The notes under the pieces: generated by a model
The model's input: only the letters and a program-made list of their open reading frames with translations
Told to the model about the DNA's origin: nothing
Databases searched by the model: none
Translations under genes and position numbers: made by a program
Shown here: positions 17,001 to 24,520 of the stretch, in pieces
Position numbering within the stretch: the stretch's first letter is position 1
Layout of the letters: each line of letters begins with the position of its first letter
DNA from: Streptosporangium saharense
GTDB lineage: Bacteria; Actinomycetota; Actinomycetes; Streptosporangiales; Streptosporangiaceae
Reading direction: 5' to 3'
DNA length: 64,000 nt
Assembly (NCBI RefSeq): GCF_014203715.1
Contig: NZ_JACHJP010000001.1
Span: 124,001-188,000 of the forward strand

Positions 17001-17054
17001 CCGGCCGCCAGGGGCGGGAGCCGTACCGGATGATTGTTCTGGTTGAGGGGTCTG

Positions 17055-17894
17055 ATGGGTGGGATTCCGCTCCGCGGTGAGCTGGGCGAGCGCGCGCGTG
17101 ACATCCTGGCCGGGCGGGCCGAGCCCGTCCCGGCCCGGGACGCCGCGACGGTGGTCCTCCTGCGCGAGACCCCGCCCCGGGGGGTCGAGGTCTATCTCCT
17201 GAGGCGTACGGCGAGCATGGCCTTCGCCGCGGGCGCCTGCGTCTTCCCCGGTGGTTCCGTCGATCCGCGCGACGCCGACCACGCGCTCGCCTGGGCCGGT
17301 CCGCCGCCCGCCGAGTGGGCACGCGTCTTCCGTACGGCCGAGGGCACCGCGCGTGGCCTGGTGTGCGCCGCGGTCAGGGAGACGTTCGAGGAGTCGGGCG
17401 TGCTGCTGGCCGGGCTCTCCGAGCGGGAGGTCGTGGCCGACACCACCGGAGACGACTGGGAGGTCGACCGGCTCGCCCTGATCGACAGGAGCCTGTCGTT
17501 CGCGGACTTCCTGGCCAGGCGCTCCCTGGTGCTCCGCGCCGACCTGCTGCGCCCCTGGGGGCACTGGATCACCCCGGAGGCCGAGCCGAGGCGCTTCGAC
17601 ACCCGCTTCTTCGTCGCCGCGCTCCCGCGGGGCCAGCGCACCCGCGACGTCGGCGGGGAGGCCGACCAGGTCATCTGGGTGCGGCCGGCGGACGCGCTCG
17701 ACCGGGCGGGGCGGGGGCTGATCAGGCTGATGCCCCCGACATACCGCACGATCAGGGAGATCTCCCTGCACCCGACCGTGGCCGACGTCCTGGCGACCGA
17801 GCGTGAGATCGTGAGCTACATGCCCGACATCGCCGAGGTCGACGGGGAGATGCGGATCGTGCTCGACGACGACTACGGACCCGGTGTGGGATGA
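17055..17894 (+). CDS. NUDIX hydrolase (large, NUDT19-like)
   Basis: A 279-aa protein of the extended NUDIX type. The sequence MAFAAGACVFPGGSVDPRD opens the fold. The NUDIX box is split by an insert, with the catalytic helix AAVRETFEESGVLL further on, as in NUDT19/CoA-diphosphatase-like enzymes. Substrate is probably a CoA or nucleotide diphosphate derivative. ATG 17055 was chosen over an in-frame start at 17034 because GAGGGG lies just before it. It overlaps the downstream MBL gene by 4 bases. Confidence 0.85.
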   Translation: MGGIPLRGELGERARDILAGRAEPVPARDAATVVLLRETPPRGVEVYLLRRTASMAFAAGACVFPGGSVDPRDADHALAWAGPPPAEWARVFRTAEGTARGLVCAAVRETFEESGVLLAGLSEREVVADTTGDDWEVDRLALIDRSLSFADFLARRSLVLRADLLRPWGHWITPEAEPRRFDTRFFVAALPRGQRTRDVGGEADQVIWVRPADALDRAGRGLIRLMPPTYRTIREISLHPTVADVLATEREIVSYMPDIAEVDGEMRIVLDDDYGPGVG

Positions 17895-18688
17895 GCGGCC
17901 TGCGGATCCCGCTGGACGGCCCCGACGGGTCGGGGACCGCCAACGCGTTCGCCGTCCTGGCCCCCAACCCGTCCCCGATGACCCTGGACGGCACCAACAC
18001 CTGGGTGATCGGCACCGGTGAGGAGACGCTCGTCGTCGATCCCGGTCCCGACGACGAGGCCCATCTGCGGCGCCTCGTCGCCCACCTGGGGGAGCGCAGG
18101 GTCCGGGCGGTCCTGCTCAGCCACGGCCACGACGACCACAGCGGCGGCGCCAGGCGCTTCGCGGAGCTGGTCGGGGCACCGGTCAGGGCCCTCGACCCCC
18201 GGCACCGCCTCGGCGAAGAGGGGCTCGGCGACGGGGACGTGATCACCGTTGACGGCCTCGAACTGCACGTCGTGGGCACTCCCGGCCACTCGTTCGACTC
18301 GCTGTGCTTCTGGCTGCCCGAGGACGGGGCCGTGCTCACCGGGGACACCGTGCTCGGCAGGGGGACGACCGTGATCGCCCCCGACGGGGACCTCGCGGAC
18401 TATCTGCGCTCCCTCGACCGTCTGCGGGCGACGGTCGAGGAGGTCGGGGCGCGGGCGCTGCTGCCGGGACACGGCCCCGTGCTGCCCGACCCGGTCGGCG
18501 CGCTCGACGGCTACGTCGCGCACCGCAGACAGCGGCTCGACCAGATCAGGCGGGCCAGGAGGCAGGGGGCGACGACGGCGAGGGAGATCGTCGAGGTCGT
18601 CTACGCGGAGGTGGACAGGTCGCTGTGGCCGGCCGCGGAGATGTCGGTCCGCGCCCAGCTCTCCTACCTGGACGATCTCGGGGAGTGA
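17891..18688 (+). CDS. MBL-fold metallo-hydrolase
   Basis: A 265-aa metallo-beta-lactamase-fold hydrolase with the zinc signature SHGHDDHSGG (HxHxDH), a GTPGHSFDSLCFW second metal motif, TGDTVLG, and a LPGHGPVL C-terminal motif, followed by a winged-helix-like LACTB2-type tail. LACTB2 homologues are endoribonucleases, so an RNase or thioesterase role is possible, but the substrate is unproved. It is the last gene of the DUF4177-RidA-NUDIX-MBL unit and is convergent with crp. Confidence 0.88.
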   Translation: MSGLRIPLDGPDGSGTANAFAVLAPNPSPMTLDGTNTWVIGTGEETLVVDPGPDDEAHLRRLVAHLGERRVRAVLLSHGHDDHSGGARRFAELVGAPVRALDPRHRLGEEGLGDGDVITVDGLELHVVGTPGHSFDSLCFWLPEDGAVLTGDTVLGRGTTVIAPDGDLADYLRSLDRLRATVEEVGARALLPGHGPVLPDPVGALDGYVAHRRQRLDQIRRARRQGATTAREIVEVVYAEVDRSLWPAAEMSVRAQLSYLDDLGE

Positions 18689-18694
18689 ACGGGG

Positions 18695-19375
18695 TCAGCG
18701 CGAGCGGTTGTGCAGGCGCTCCAGGTCCATGATCACCACGGCCTTGGCCTCGATGCGCAGCCAGCCACGCTGGGCGAAGTCGGCCAGGGCCTTGTTCACG
18801 GTCTCGCGCGAGGCGCCGACGAGCTGGGCCAGCTCCTCCTGGGTGAGGTCGTGGTGGACCCGGACGCCGTCGTCGATCCGCTGACCGAAGCGCTCGGCCA
18901 GGTCGAGCAGGGCCTTGGCGACCCGGCCCGGGACGTCGGTGAAGACCAGGTCGGCCAGCACGTCGTTGGTACGGCGCAGCCGCTGGGCCAGGGCACGCAG
19001 CAGGTGCAGGGCGACCTCGGGACGGCCGGTCAGCCACGGGCGCAGGTCGTCGTGGCCGAGACCGGCCAGGCGGACGTCGGTCAGCGCGGTGGCGGAAGCC
19101 GTACGGGGCCGGGGGTCGAACAGCGAGAGCTCGCCGAACATCTCGCCGGGGCCCAGCACGCTGAGCAGGTTCTCCCGCCCGTCTGGAGCGGTCCTGGACA
19201 GCTTGATCTTGCCTTCGAGGACCACGTAGAGGCGGTCCCCGGTCTCGTTCTCGCTGAAGAGGGTCTGTCCCTTGGACAGCTCGACCTCCGAGACACTCGT
19301 GCGCAGCGCGGCGGCGCCCTCACGGTCGAGCGCCGAGAACAGAGGCGCCTTTGCCAGCACGTCGTCGGTGTTCAC
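18695..19375 (-). CDS. crp: Crp/Fnr-family transcriptional regulator
   Basis: A 226-aa cAMP-receptor-type regulator. The N-terminal cyclic-nucleotide domain shows GDRLYVVLEGKIKLSR and the phosphate-binding cassette GEMFGELSLFDPRPRTAS. The C-terminal winged helix is LTQEELAQLVGASRETVNKA. GTG 19375 is chosen because AGGAGG precedes it at proper spacing. Context matches the mycobacterial global regulator Rv3676. In related genomes nth follows closely; here the accessory region intervenes. Confidence 0.93.
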   Translation of the reverse strand: MNTDDVLAKAPLFSALDREGAAALRTSVSEVELSKGQTLFSENETGDRLYVVLEGKIKLSRTAPDGRENLLSVLGPGEMFGELSLFDPRPRTASATALTDVRLAGLGHDDLRPWLTGRPEVALHLLRALAQRLRRTNDVLADLVFTDVPGRVAKALLDLAERFGQRIDDGVRVHHDLTQEELAQLVGASRETVNKALADFAQRGWLRIEAKAVVIMDLERLHNRSR

Positions 19376-19637
19376 AGTGCCTCCTGGTTCGCGGCTCACG
19401 CAGTTATTGTGACCTATCCCACCGAGTCGTTCTCAAGGGGCCCGGCGAGAAGGCCGCCGGGACTCACGGCGGCGGTTCCGCTGGTGAGGCCCGGCTCACA
19501 GTGGTTTCCCCGTGTTCGCCGGATAGACCACTCATCCGGAAATTTACCCATATGGGCGGGTGAACCCGACGCCGGTCCCTCCTCTTACGCCTGTGCCCGC
19601 GCTCCGGGCGGGCCGGAGCGCGGGTGTGAGGTGACCG

Positions 19638-21053
19638 TCAGTCGTCGGCGGCGCCGCGCAGTTCCCACGCGCCGCGCCTGCGCAGGACGAGCAGGTAGTA
19701 GGCGGCGAAGACGATCCCGATGCCGAGGGTGATGAGGAGGCTGGGCCGTCCGACCTCGGGGTCGAGGAGGTTGCGGTAGGCGACGTACCCGATGGCCAGC
19801 AGGGCGAGCACCGGCGCCACCGGGAACCACGGCATGCGGTAGGCGGCGTGCGCCGTGGAACCGTTGCGCCGCCCGGTGAGGGTCGCGACGCACAGCGCCG
19901 CGTAGATCGCGATGATCGTGGTCGCGGTCACGACCAGCAGGAACCGTTCGTCGGCGTAGCAGAACCCGGCGCCGACGAGTCCGGCCCCGATGGTGGCGAT
20001 CCACGGGCTGCCGAAGCGCGGGTGGATCGAGGCCAGCGCCCTGCTGACCGGGGAGGGCCAGGTGGTGTCGCGGCCGGTGCTGAAGATCATGCGGGCGGTG
20101 ACGAGGATGATCGCCAGGACCGCGTTGAAGATGGCCAGGGCCACGGTGAGGCTGAGGATGTTGTTCAGCGTCGTCCCGGCGCGGGCGGTGATGAAGTACT
20201 CCATCATGTTGCCCGCCCCGAACAGGTCGGGGAGCGAGGGCGCGCCCATGAGGACCGCGGTCACCGGGATCAGTTCGGCGGCGACGGTGATGCCCAGGGC
20301 CCACAGGACGGTCTTGGCGATGCCCCGGTGGGCGTCCTGGGTCTCCTCGCCGAGATAGACCGCGGCGCCGTAGCCGTTGTAGGCGAACAGGGCGACGGCG
20401 GTCGCGGCGCCGATCACCCCGACGGAGGCCGCCACGACCGTGCCGTCCTGGCCCGCGACCACCGGGTGGAACACCAGGTCGGCCAGGGAGCGCTGGGGGT
20501 TGAGGAAGCCGAGCGCGCTCACCACGACCAGGGCGAGCATCTCGATGGCCAGAAAGACGCCGGTGACCCAGGCGTTGAGCTTGATGTCGAACACGGCCAG
20601 CACGGTGGCGACGACCGTGGTCACGGCCGCGACGGTCGGGGCGTGCAGGCCGGGGAAGATGACCGCGAGATAGATGCCGACGCCGAGCGCGATCACCGCG
20701 ATGATCAGCAACTGGGTGACCATGAACAGGCCGAGCACGACGAACCCGGGCAGCCGCCCGAAGGTGCGGGCCACGATCGCGTACTCACCGCCGCTGAGCG
20801 GGTAGGCCGAGCCGAGTTCCGCGTAGACGAAGGCCATGAAGATCCCCACGATGCCCGCGACCAGGAAGGCCGTGAAGGCTCCCGAGCCCGCCTGGGAGAT
20901 GACGCCCGGGGCGATGATGAACACCGAGGACGCGGGGGAGATCGCCGACAACGTGATGAACAGGGTTCCCAGGAGCTTCAGGCCCCGATGCAGATGGGGA
21001 TGGGCGTCGGCTGTTGGTGCGGGGGTGGACGGGCTCGTGTCGTGGGGGGTCAC
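19638..21053 (-). CDS. APC-superfamily amino-acid permease
   Basis: A 471-aa membrane transporter with about twelve hydrophobic segments. The first, ITLSAISPASSVFIIAPGVI, carries the glycine-containing unwound helix of the APC family, and YAELGSAYPLSGGEYAIVAR is the family signature after helix 2. It likely imports an amino acid or a small amine. GTG start with GAGGAGG upstream. It is divergent from a TetR gene, and a perfect inverted repeat just before its start suggests control by that regulator, together with the P1 peptidase. Confidence 0.9.
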   Translation of the reverse strand: MTPHDTSPSTPAPTADAHPHLHRGLKLLGTLFITLSAISPASSVFIIAPGVISQAGSGAFTAFLVAGIVGIFMAFVYAELGSAYPLSGGEYAIVARTFGRLPGFVVLGLFMVTQLLIIAVIALGVGIYLAVIFPGLHAPTVAAVTTVVATVLAVFDIKLNAWVTGVFLAIEMLALVVVSALGFLNPQRSLADLVFHPVVAGQDGTVVAASVGVIGAATAVALFAYNGYGAAVYLGEETQDAHRGIAKTVLWALGITVAAELIPVTAVLMGAPSLPDLFGAGNMMEYFITARAGTTLNNILSLTVALAIFNAVLAIILVTARMIFSTGRDTTWPSPVSRALASIHPRFGSPWIATIGAGLVGAGFCYADERFLLVVTATTIIAIYAALCVATLTGRRNGSTAHAAYRMPWFPVAPVLALLAIGYVAYRNLLDPEVGRPSLLITLGIGIVFAAYYLLVLRRRGAWELRGAADD

Positions 21054-21071
21054 GGCGCCTCCTCAGGCGTG

Positions 21072-21182
21072 GTTCTTTGAACATGCATCAAAGAACTCCG
21101 CGGGGTGTACGTCAATACACATCCGTGTAAAAGCTCTGTGACGGCTTCCCCGGTTGCGTTCTTTGACCGATGTCTAGAGAAT
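21072..21182. promoter_or_regulatory. Two TetR operators between APC permease and TetR genes
   Basis: Site 1 at 21072-21096 is GTTCTTTGA-n7-TCAAAGAAC, perfectly symmetrical. Site 2 at 21158-21182 repeats GTTCTTTGA exactly with a degenerate second arm. One abuts each divergent start, the usual pattern for an autoregulating TetR that also controls its divergent neighbour. Confidence 0.75.
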
Positions 21183-21189
21183 CACCGGC

Positions 21190-21816
21190 ATGGCACGACC
21201 TAGCCGAGCACACGAGAAGCGCGCCGAGCTCGTCGCCGCCGCCCGCCAGGCGGTGCTGCGGCACGGCGTCATCGACCTGCGCCTGCGGGACGTCGCCGAG
21301 CAGGCGGACATGTCGACGGGATCGGTCCTGTACTACTTCCCGGCGCTGACCGACCTGCTGAGGGAGGTGCAGCACGAGGCGGTCGAGCGGTTCTGCGTGG
21401 AGCGGGAGCGGGCGGCCTCGGAGGAGCCTGACCCGAGACGCAGACTGCTCGGCATGATCCGCTCTGGCCTGCCCGCCGGGAGCGACGACGAGCTGTGCGT
21501 CCTGCTGTACGAGCTGGGCACCTACGCCCGCAGGGACCCCGCCTACTCCGCCCAGCACATCCGGCTGTGCGAACGGCAGGTCACCCTGTACGCCTCCATC
21601 CTGGAGGCCGGGGCCGCGACGGGGGCCTTCACGCTGACCCGTGACGCCGTCACCCTCGCCCGCAACCTCGTCATGCTGGAGGACGGTCTCGGTCTCCACG
21701 TCACGCAGGCCGTACCCACCCTCGACGCCGGGCAGGCCGAGCGTCTGCTGCTGACCTACGCCGCCGACGTGACCGGCTGCGACCTGGAGAACCTGGAAGG
21801 ACCTGACGAACGATGA
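21190..21816 (+). CDS. TetR-family regulator of the permease/peptidase unit
   Basis: A 208-aa TetR protein. The helix-turn-helix is LRLRDVAEQADMSTGSVLYY followed by FPALTDLLREV. The C-terminal domain is of the BetI-like dimer type. Its stop overlaps the P1-peptidase start by 4 bases, and the APC permease is divergent with shared operators. The ligand is probably a peptide- or amine-related compound handled by these two proteins (inference). Confidence 0.9.
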   Translation: MARPSRAHEKRAELVAAARQAVLRHGVIDLRLRDVAEQADMSTGSVLYYFPALTDLLREVQHEAVERFCVERERAASEEPDPRRRLLGMIRSGLPAGSDDELCVLLYELGTYARRDPAYSAQHIRLCERQVTLYASILEAGAATGAFTLTRDAVTLARNLVMLEDGLGLHVTQAVPTLDAGQAERLLLTYAADVTGCDLENLEGPDER

Positions 21817-22886
21817 CACGGGCGCGCGAACTCGGCCTACCGCTGCCGGGCCGTACGGGACCGGAGAACGCGATCACCGACGTTGCCGGGGTCGAGGTCG
21901 GCTACACCACGCTGATCGAGGGGGAGTCGGTGCGCACCGGCGTGACCGCGCTGCTGCCCCGCGGGCGCGCTGACTTCGAGGTGCCGTGCGCGGCGGGGTG
22001 GTTCTCGCTCAACGGCAACGGCGAGATGACGGGCACCTCCTGGCTCAGCGAGACCGGCTCCCTGCGGCTGCCGGTGCTCATCACCAACACCCACGCCGTC
22101 GGCACCTGTCATCGCGGGGTCATCGACTGGGTGGCGAGGGAGAAGCCCGAGGTCGCCGCCGAGTGGCTGCTGCCGGTGGTCGCCGAGACCTGGGACGGCT
22201 ACCTCAACGACATCAACGGTCCTCATGTACGGCCAGAGCACGCGGTGGCGGCCATCGACGCGGCCCGGCCAGGCCCGGTCGCCGAGGGTTCGGTCGGCGG
22301 CGGAACCGGGATGAACTGCTACGGCTTCAAGGGCGGAAACGGCACTTCCTCCCGGCTTGTCGAGTATGGCTCCGACACCTACACGGTCGGGGCGTTCCTC
22401 CAGGCCAACTTCGGTGGCCGTAAGGAGCTGACCGTCTGCGGCGTGCCCGTCGGCAGGTCGTTCACGGACGCCGACACCATGGAGGCGCATGACACCCCGG
22501 CGGGGGCGGGCTCCGTCATCGTCGTCATCGCCACGGACGCGCCCTTGCTGCCGCTGCAGTGCACGGCGCTTGCCCGCAGGGTCCCGCTCGGCCTCGCCCG
22601 TACCGGAACCACCGGGTCGCACTTCTCCGGCGACATCTTCCTTGCCTTCTCGACCGGCAATCCTGGCGCCCTGACCTCGGGTTTCCCCGGGGAGGAGGCC
22701 GTCTACGAGACCATGCGGTTCATCCCGTGGAGCCGCCTCGACGACTTCTACGAGGCCGTCGTCGAGGCCGTCGAGGAAGCCGTGCTCAACGCCCTCCTGG
22801 CCGCAGAGACCATGATCGGCCGCGAGGGCCGCCGCTCACCCGCCATCCCCGTCCCCCGCCTCCTCGACCTGCTCGGCGACCGCTAA
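21813..22886 (+). CDS. P1-family (DmpA/BapA-like) aminopeptidase
   Basis: A 357-aa N-terminal nucleophile hydrolase of peptidase family S58. Members cleave themselves at a Gly-Ser bond to make alpha and beta chains and then hydrolyse N-terminal D-amino acids or beta-peptides. The expected cleavage/nucleophile region is TGTTGSHFSGDIFLAF around residues 266-282, and GTGMNCYGFKGG is the glycine-rich loop. It is coupled to TetR and is presumably co-regulated with the APC permease, so peptide breakdown and uptake may be linked. Its 3' end is duplicated about 15.6 kb downstream beside nth. Confidence 0.9.
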   Translation: MTRARELGLPLPGRTGPENAITDVAGVEVGYTTLIEGESVRTGVTALLPRGRADFEVPCAAGWFSLNGNGEMTGTSWLSETGSLRLPVLITNTHAVGTCHRGVIDWVAREKPEVAAEWLLPVVAETWDGYLNDINGPHVRPEHAVAAIDAARPGPVAEGSVGGGTGMNCYGFKGGNGTSSRLVEYGSDTYTVGAFLQANFGGRKELTVCGVPVGRSFTDADTMEAHDTPAGAGSVIVVIATDAPLLPLQCTALARRVPLGLARTGTTGSHFSGDIFLAFSTGNPGALTSGFPGEEAVYETMRFIPWSRLDDFYEAVVEAVEEAVLNALLAAETMIGREGRRSPAIPVPRLLDLLGDR

Positions 22887-22956
22887 TCCGCGAACGCATC
22901 GATCTTCACCATGGCCGCTGGTACGACGTCTCCTCCTTGAACGACGCGGTAAGACC

Positions 22957-23763
22957 GTGACTCATTTGGCGTCAGTCGTTAGACCGTTCGTGGATGCGTT
23001 CTTTCAACGACTGGTGCCCGGTGAGTTGCGGGAGTTGTTCCAGCGGGTGGTTCCGTCTGTGCCGACACGGCCGCAAGGCGGTGGACGGCGGCGGGTCGAT
23101 GATCGTGTGATCATGGCGGCGATCGTGTATGTGGCCATGACTGGGTGCGCCTGATGGCAGGCGGTCAACCGGAGCTTCACCGAGTGGAGCTAAGCGCGGG
23201 TATGGGCCACACTGTACCATTTCCTGCTGGATGAACTCGGCTCCCGCAGGGAAGCCTGACTGGTCGCGGTGTGCGATCGACTCGGTCAGCGTGCGCGCAC
23301 TTGAAGGAGGGGATCTGACCGGTCCCAGCTCGATCGATCGTGGCAAGCCCGGGTCGAAGATCCACCTTGTCGGCGGCATACGGGCCTGCCGATCGCTGTT
23401 GCGATCAGCGCCGCCAACATCCACAACAGTCTGGCCTTGGAGCCGCTGATACGGAGCATCCCGCCGATCCGCTCCCAGCACGGGCCACGACGGCGCCGAC
23501 CCGCCAGGTTGCACGGCGATAAAGGCTGCGAATATCCCCATCTGCGGGCTTTTCTACGCAGCCGCAGCATCGTCCCGTACATCGCCCGCCGAGGCATCGA
23601 ATTCAGCCGCAGACCCAGCCGTCACCGCTGGATCGTCGAGCGCACCGTCTTCTGTCTGTCCGGTTGCTGCCTGCACCACCGCTACGAACGCCGAGCAGGC
23701 CACTTTGCGTTCTTCGTCACTATCGCCATGGCCCTCATCCGCTACCGCCGATTAGCCAAATGA
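22957..23763 (+). pseudogene. Broken IS5-family DDE transposase
   Basis: Pieces of one transposase occur in successive frames. The N-terminal part (RLVPGELRELFQRVVP, RPQGGGRRRVDDR) stops at 23154. A middle part (DWSRCAIDSVSVRALEGGDL, TGPSSIDRGKPGSKIHL) follows from 23231. A C-terminal part (LHGDKGCEYPHLRAFLR, ARRGIEFSRR, HRWIVERT) runs from about 23437. The catalytic Asp of AIDS and Asp of DKG and the Glu of VERT can be recognised, but at least two frameshifts and a stop separate them, so it is inactive. Confidence 0.85.
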
Positions 23764-23767
23764 GTCA
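22958..23767 (+). mobile_element. Degenerate IS5-family element at left edge of island
   Basis: Terminal inverted repeats TGACTCATTTGGC (22958-22970) and GCCAAATGAGTCA (23755-23767) are perfect over 13 bases, giving an 810-bp element. The single transposase frame inside is broken. It starts 71 bases after the P1-peptidase stop and marks the left end of the lower-G+C island. Confidence 0.8.
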
Positions 23768-24059
23768 TGATCCCGGTGACACCGACCCTGTTTGCGAAGT
23801 ATCTGACGCCGGAGGGTCTTTCCGTAGTAAATCTACGCTGCCTTCGTGCGGAGCCTCAACTGAGGATGCCCTGACAGGCTCCGCCGCAACGGCACCCAAT
23901 GCCGCTCACCGCCCCCGAAAATGCCCTCACCGGTTCGACCGGGAACCCGATGGATCGCGGTCGCGACCATGGATCTGGCTCGACTTCCTCGAATGGACCA
24001 CATGATGGCGATGACACAGACAACCAAGCGGCTTCCACGGCCGAACTCCGCAAACTGCG

Positions 24060-24098
24060 TAGTGGCCCCGGATCGGTCAATCCGGGGCCACTATTTTC
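24060..24098 (+). terminator. Strong hairpin with T-run
   Basis: Perfect 14-base stem TAGTGGCCCCGGAT / ATCCGGGGCCACTA with a 6-base loop (24060-24093), followed by TTTTCTAT. It is a convincing intrinsic terminator although no clear upstream gene remains. Confidence 0.7.
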
Positions 24099-24152
24099 TA
24101 TGGGCGATTTGTCGCGCTAGTCGGGTTGAGTAACGCGAAGAGCGGTTTGCTG

Positions 24153-24281
24153 TTAAGTGCCGGGCGTGGTCTCGCCGCCGGACTTTTTGGGCGCCGGACG
24201 CGGCTTGGTCGTCGGGTAGGACGGGCGGCGCCTACGGGATGCACGGAGCTCACGTCCCGGCCTTGAATACGTCTTTCCCAT
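24153..24281 (-). CDS. Possible small basic protein
   Basis: A 42-codon frame starting at ATG with AAGAAAGGAA ideally placed upstream. The product is very basic (MGKTYSRPGRELRASRRRRP and a Lys/Pro/Gly tail) with no domain. The good ribosome site is the only positive evidence; it could also be a chance frame. Confidence 0.4.
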   Translation of the reverse strand: MGKTYSRPGRELRASRRRRPSYPTTKPRPAPKKSGGETTPGT

Positions 24282-24520
24282 GATCGTTCCTTTCTTCAGC
24301 CTTGTGCCCGATATGTCTTCCTGAGGATGCACTTTCGGGTACAAAACCTATTTACTGGACAGTCCGGGTTTGATTGCTCGTTCTTCCCGGACATCACTCA
24401 TGCTGGCAGAGGCGAACTCTGCTGTCGCGTGCGGTCATGAGCGAGTCGTGAGAATTCCTTCCGGCCGACCTGGCATGCTGAGGTCTGACAGAGAAACAGG
24501 TGATCGAGGGGCGATCATTG

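Larger units (their letters stand above)
23768..24520. other. Island intergenic region after left IS
   Basis: About 750 bases of lower G+C than the flanks. It holds a strong hairpin, a possible 42-codon minus-strand gene and, at its right side, the presumed promoter of the AfsR-like gene. No integrase or att-like tRNA sequence is seen. Confidence 0.5.

Noticed and set aside
22887..24520. Integrase or tRNA attachment site for the island
   Set aside because: Only IS remnants, a terminator and a small frame are present; no integrase motif or tRNA 3' end.
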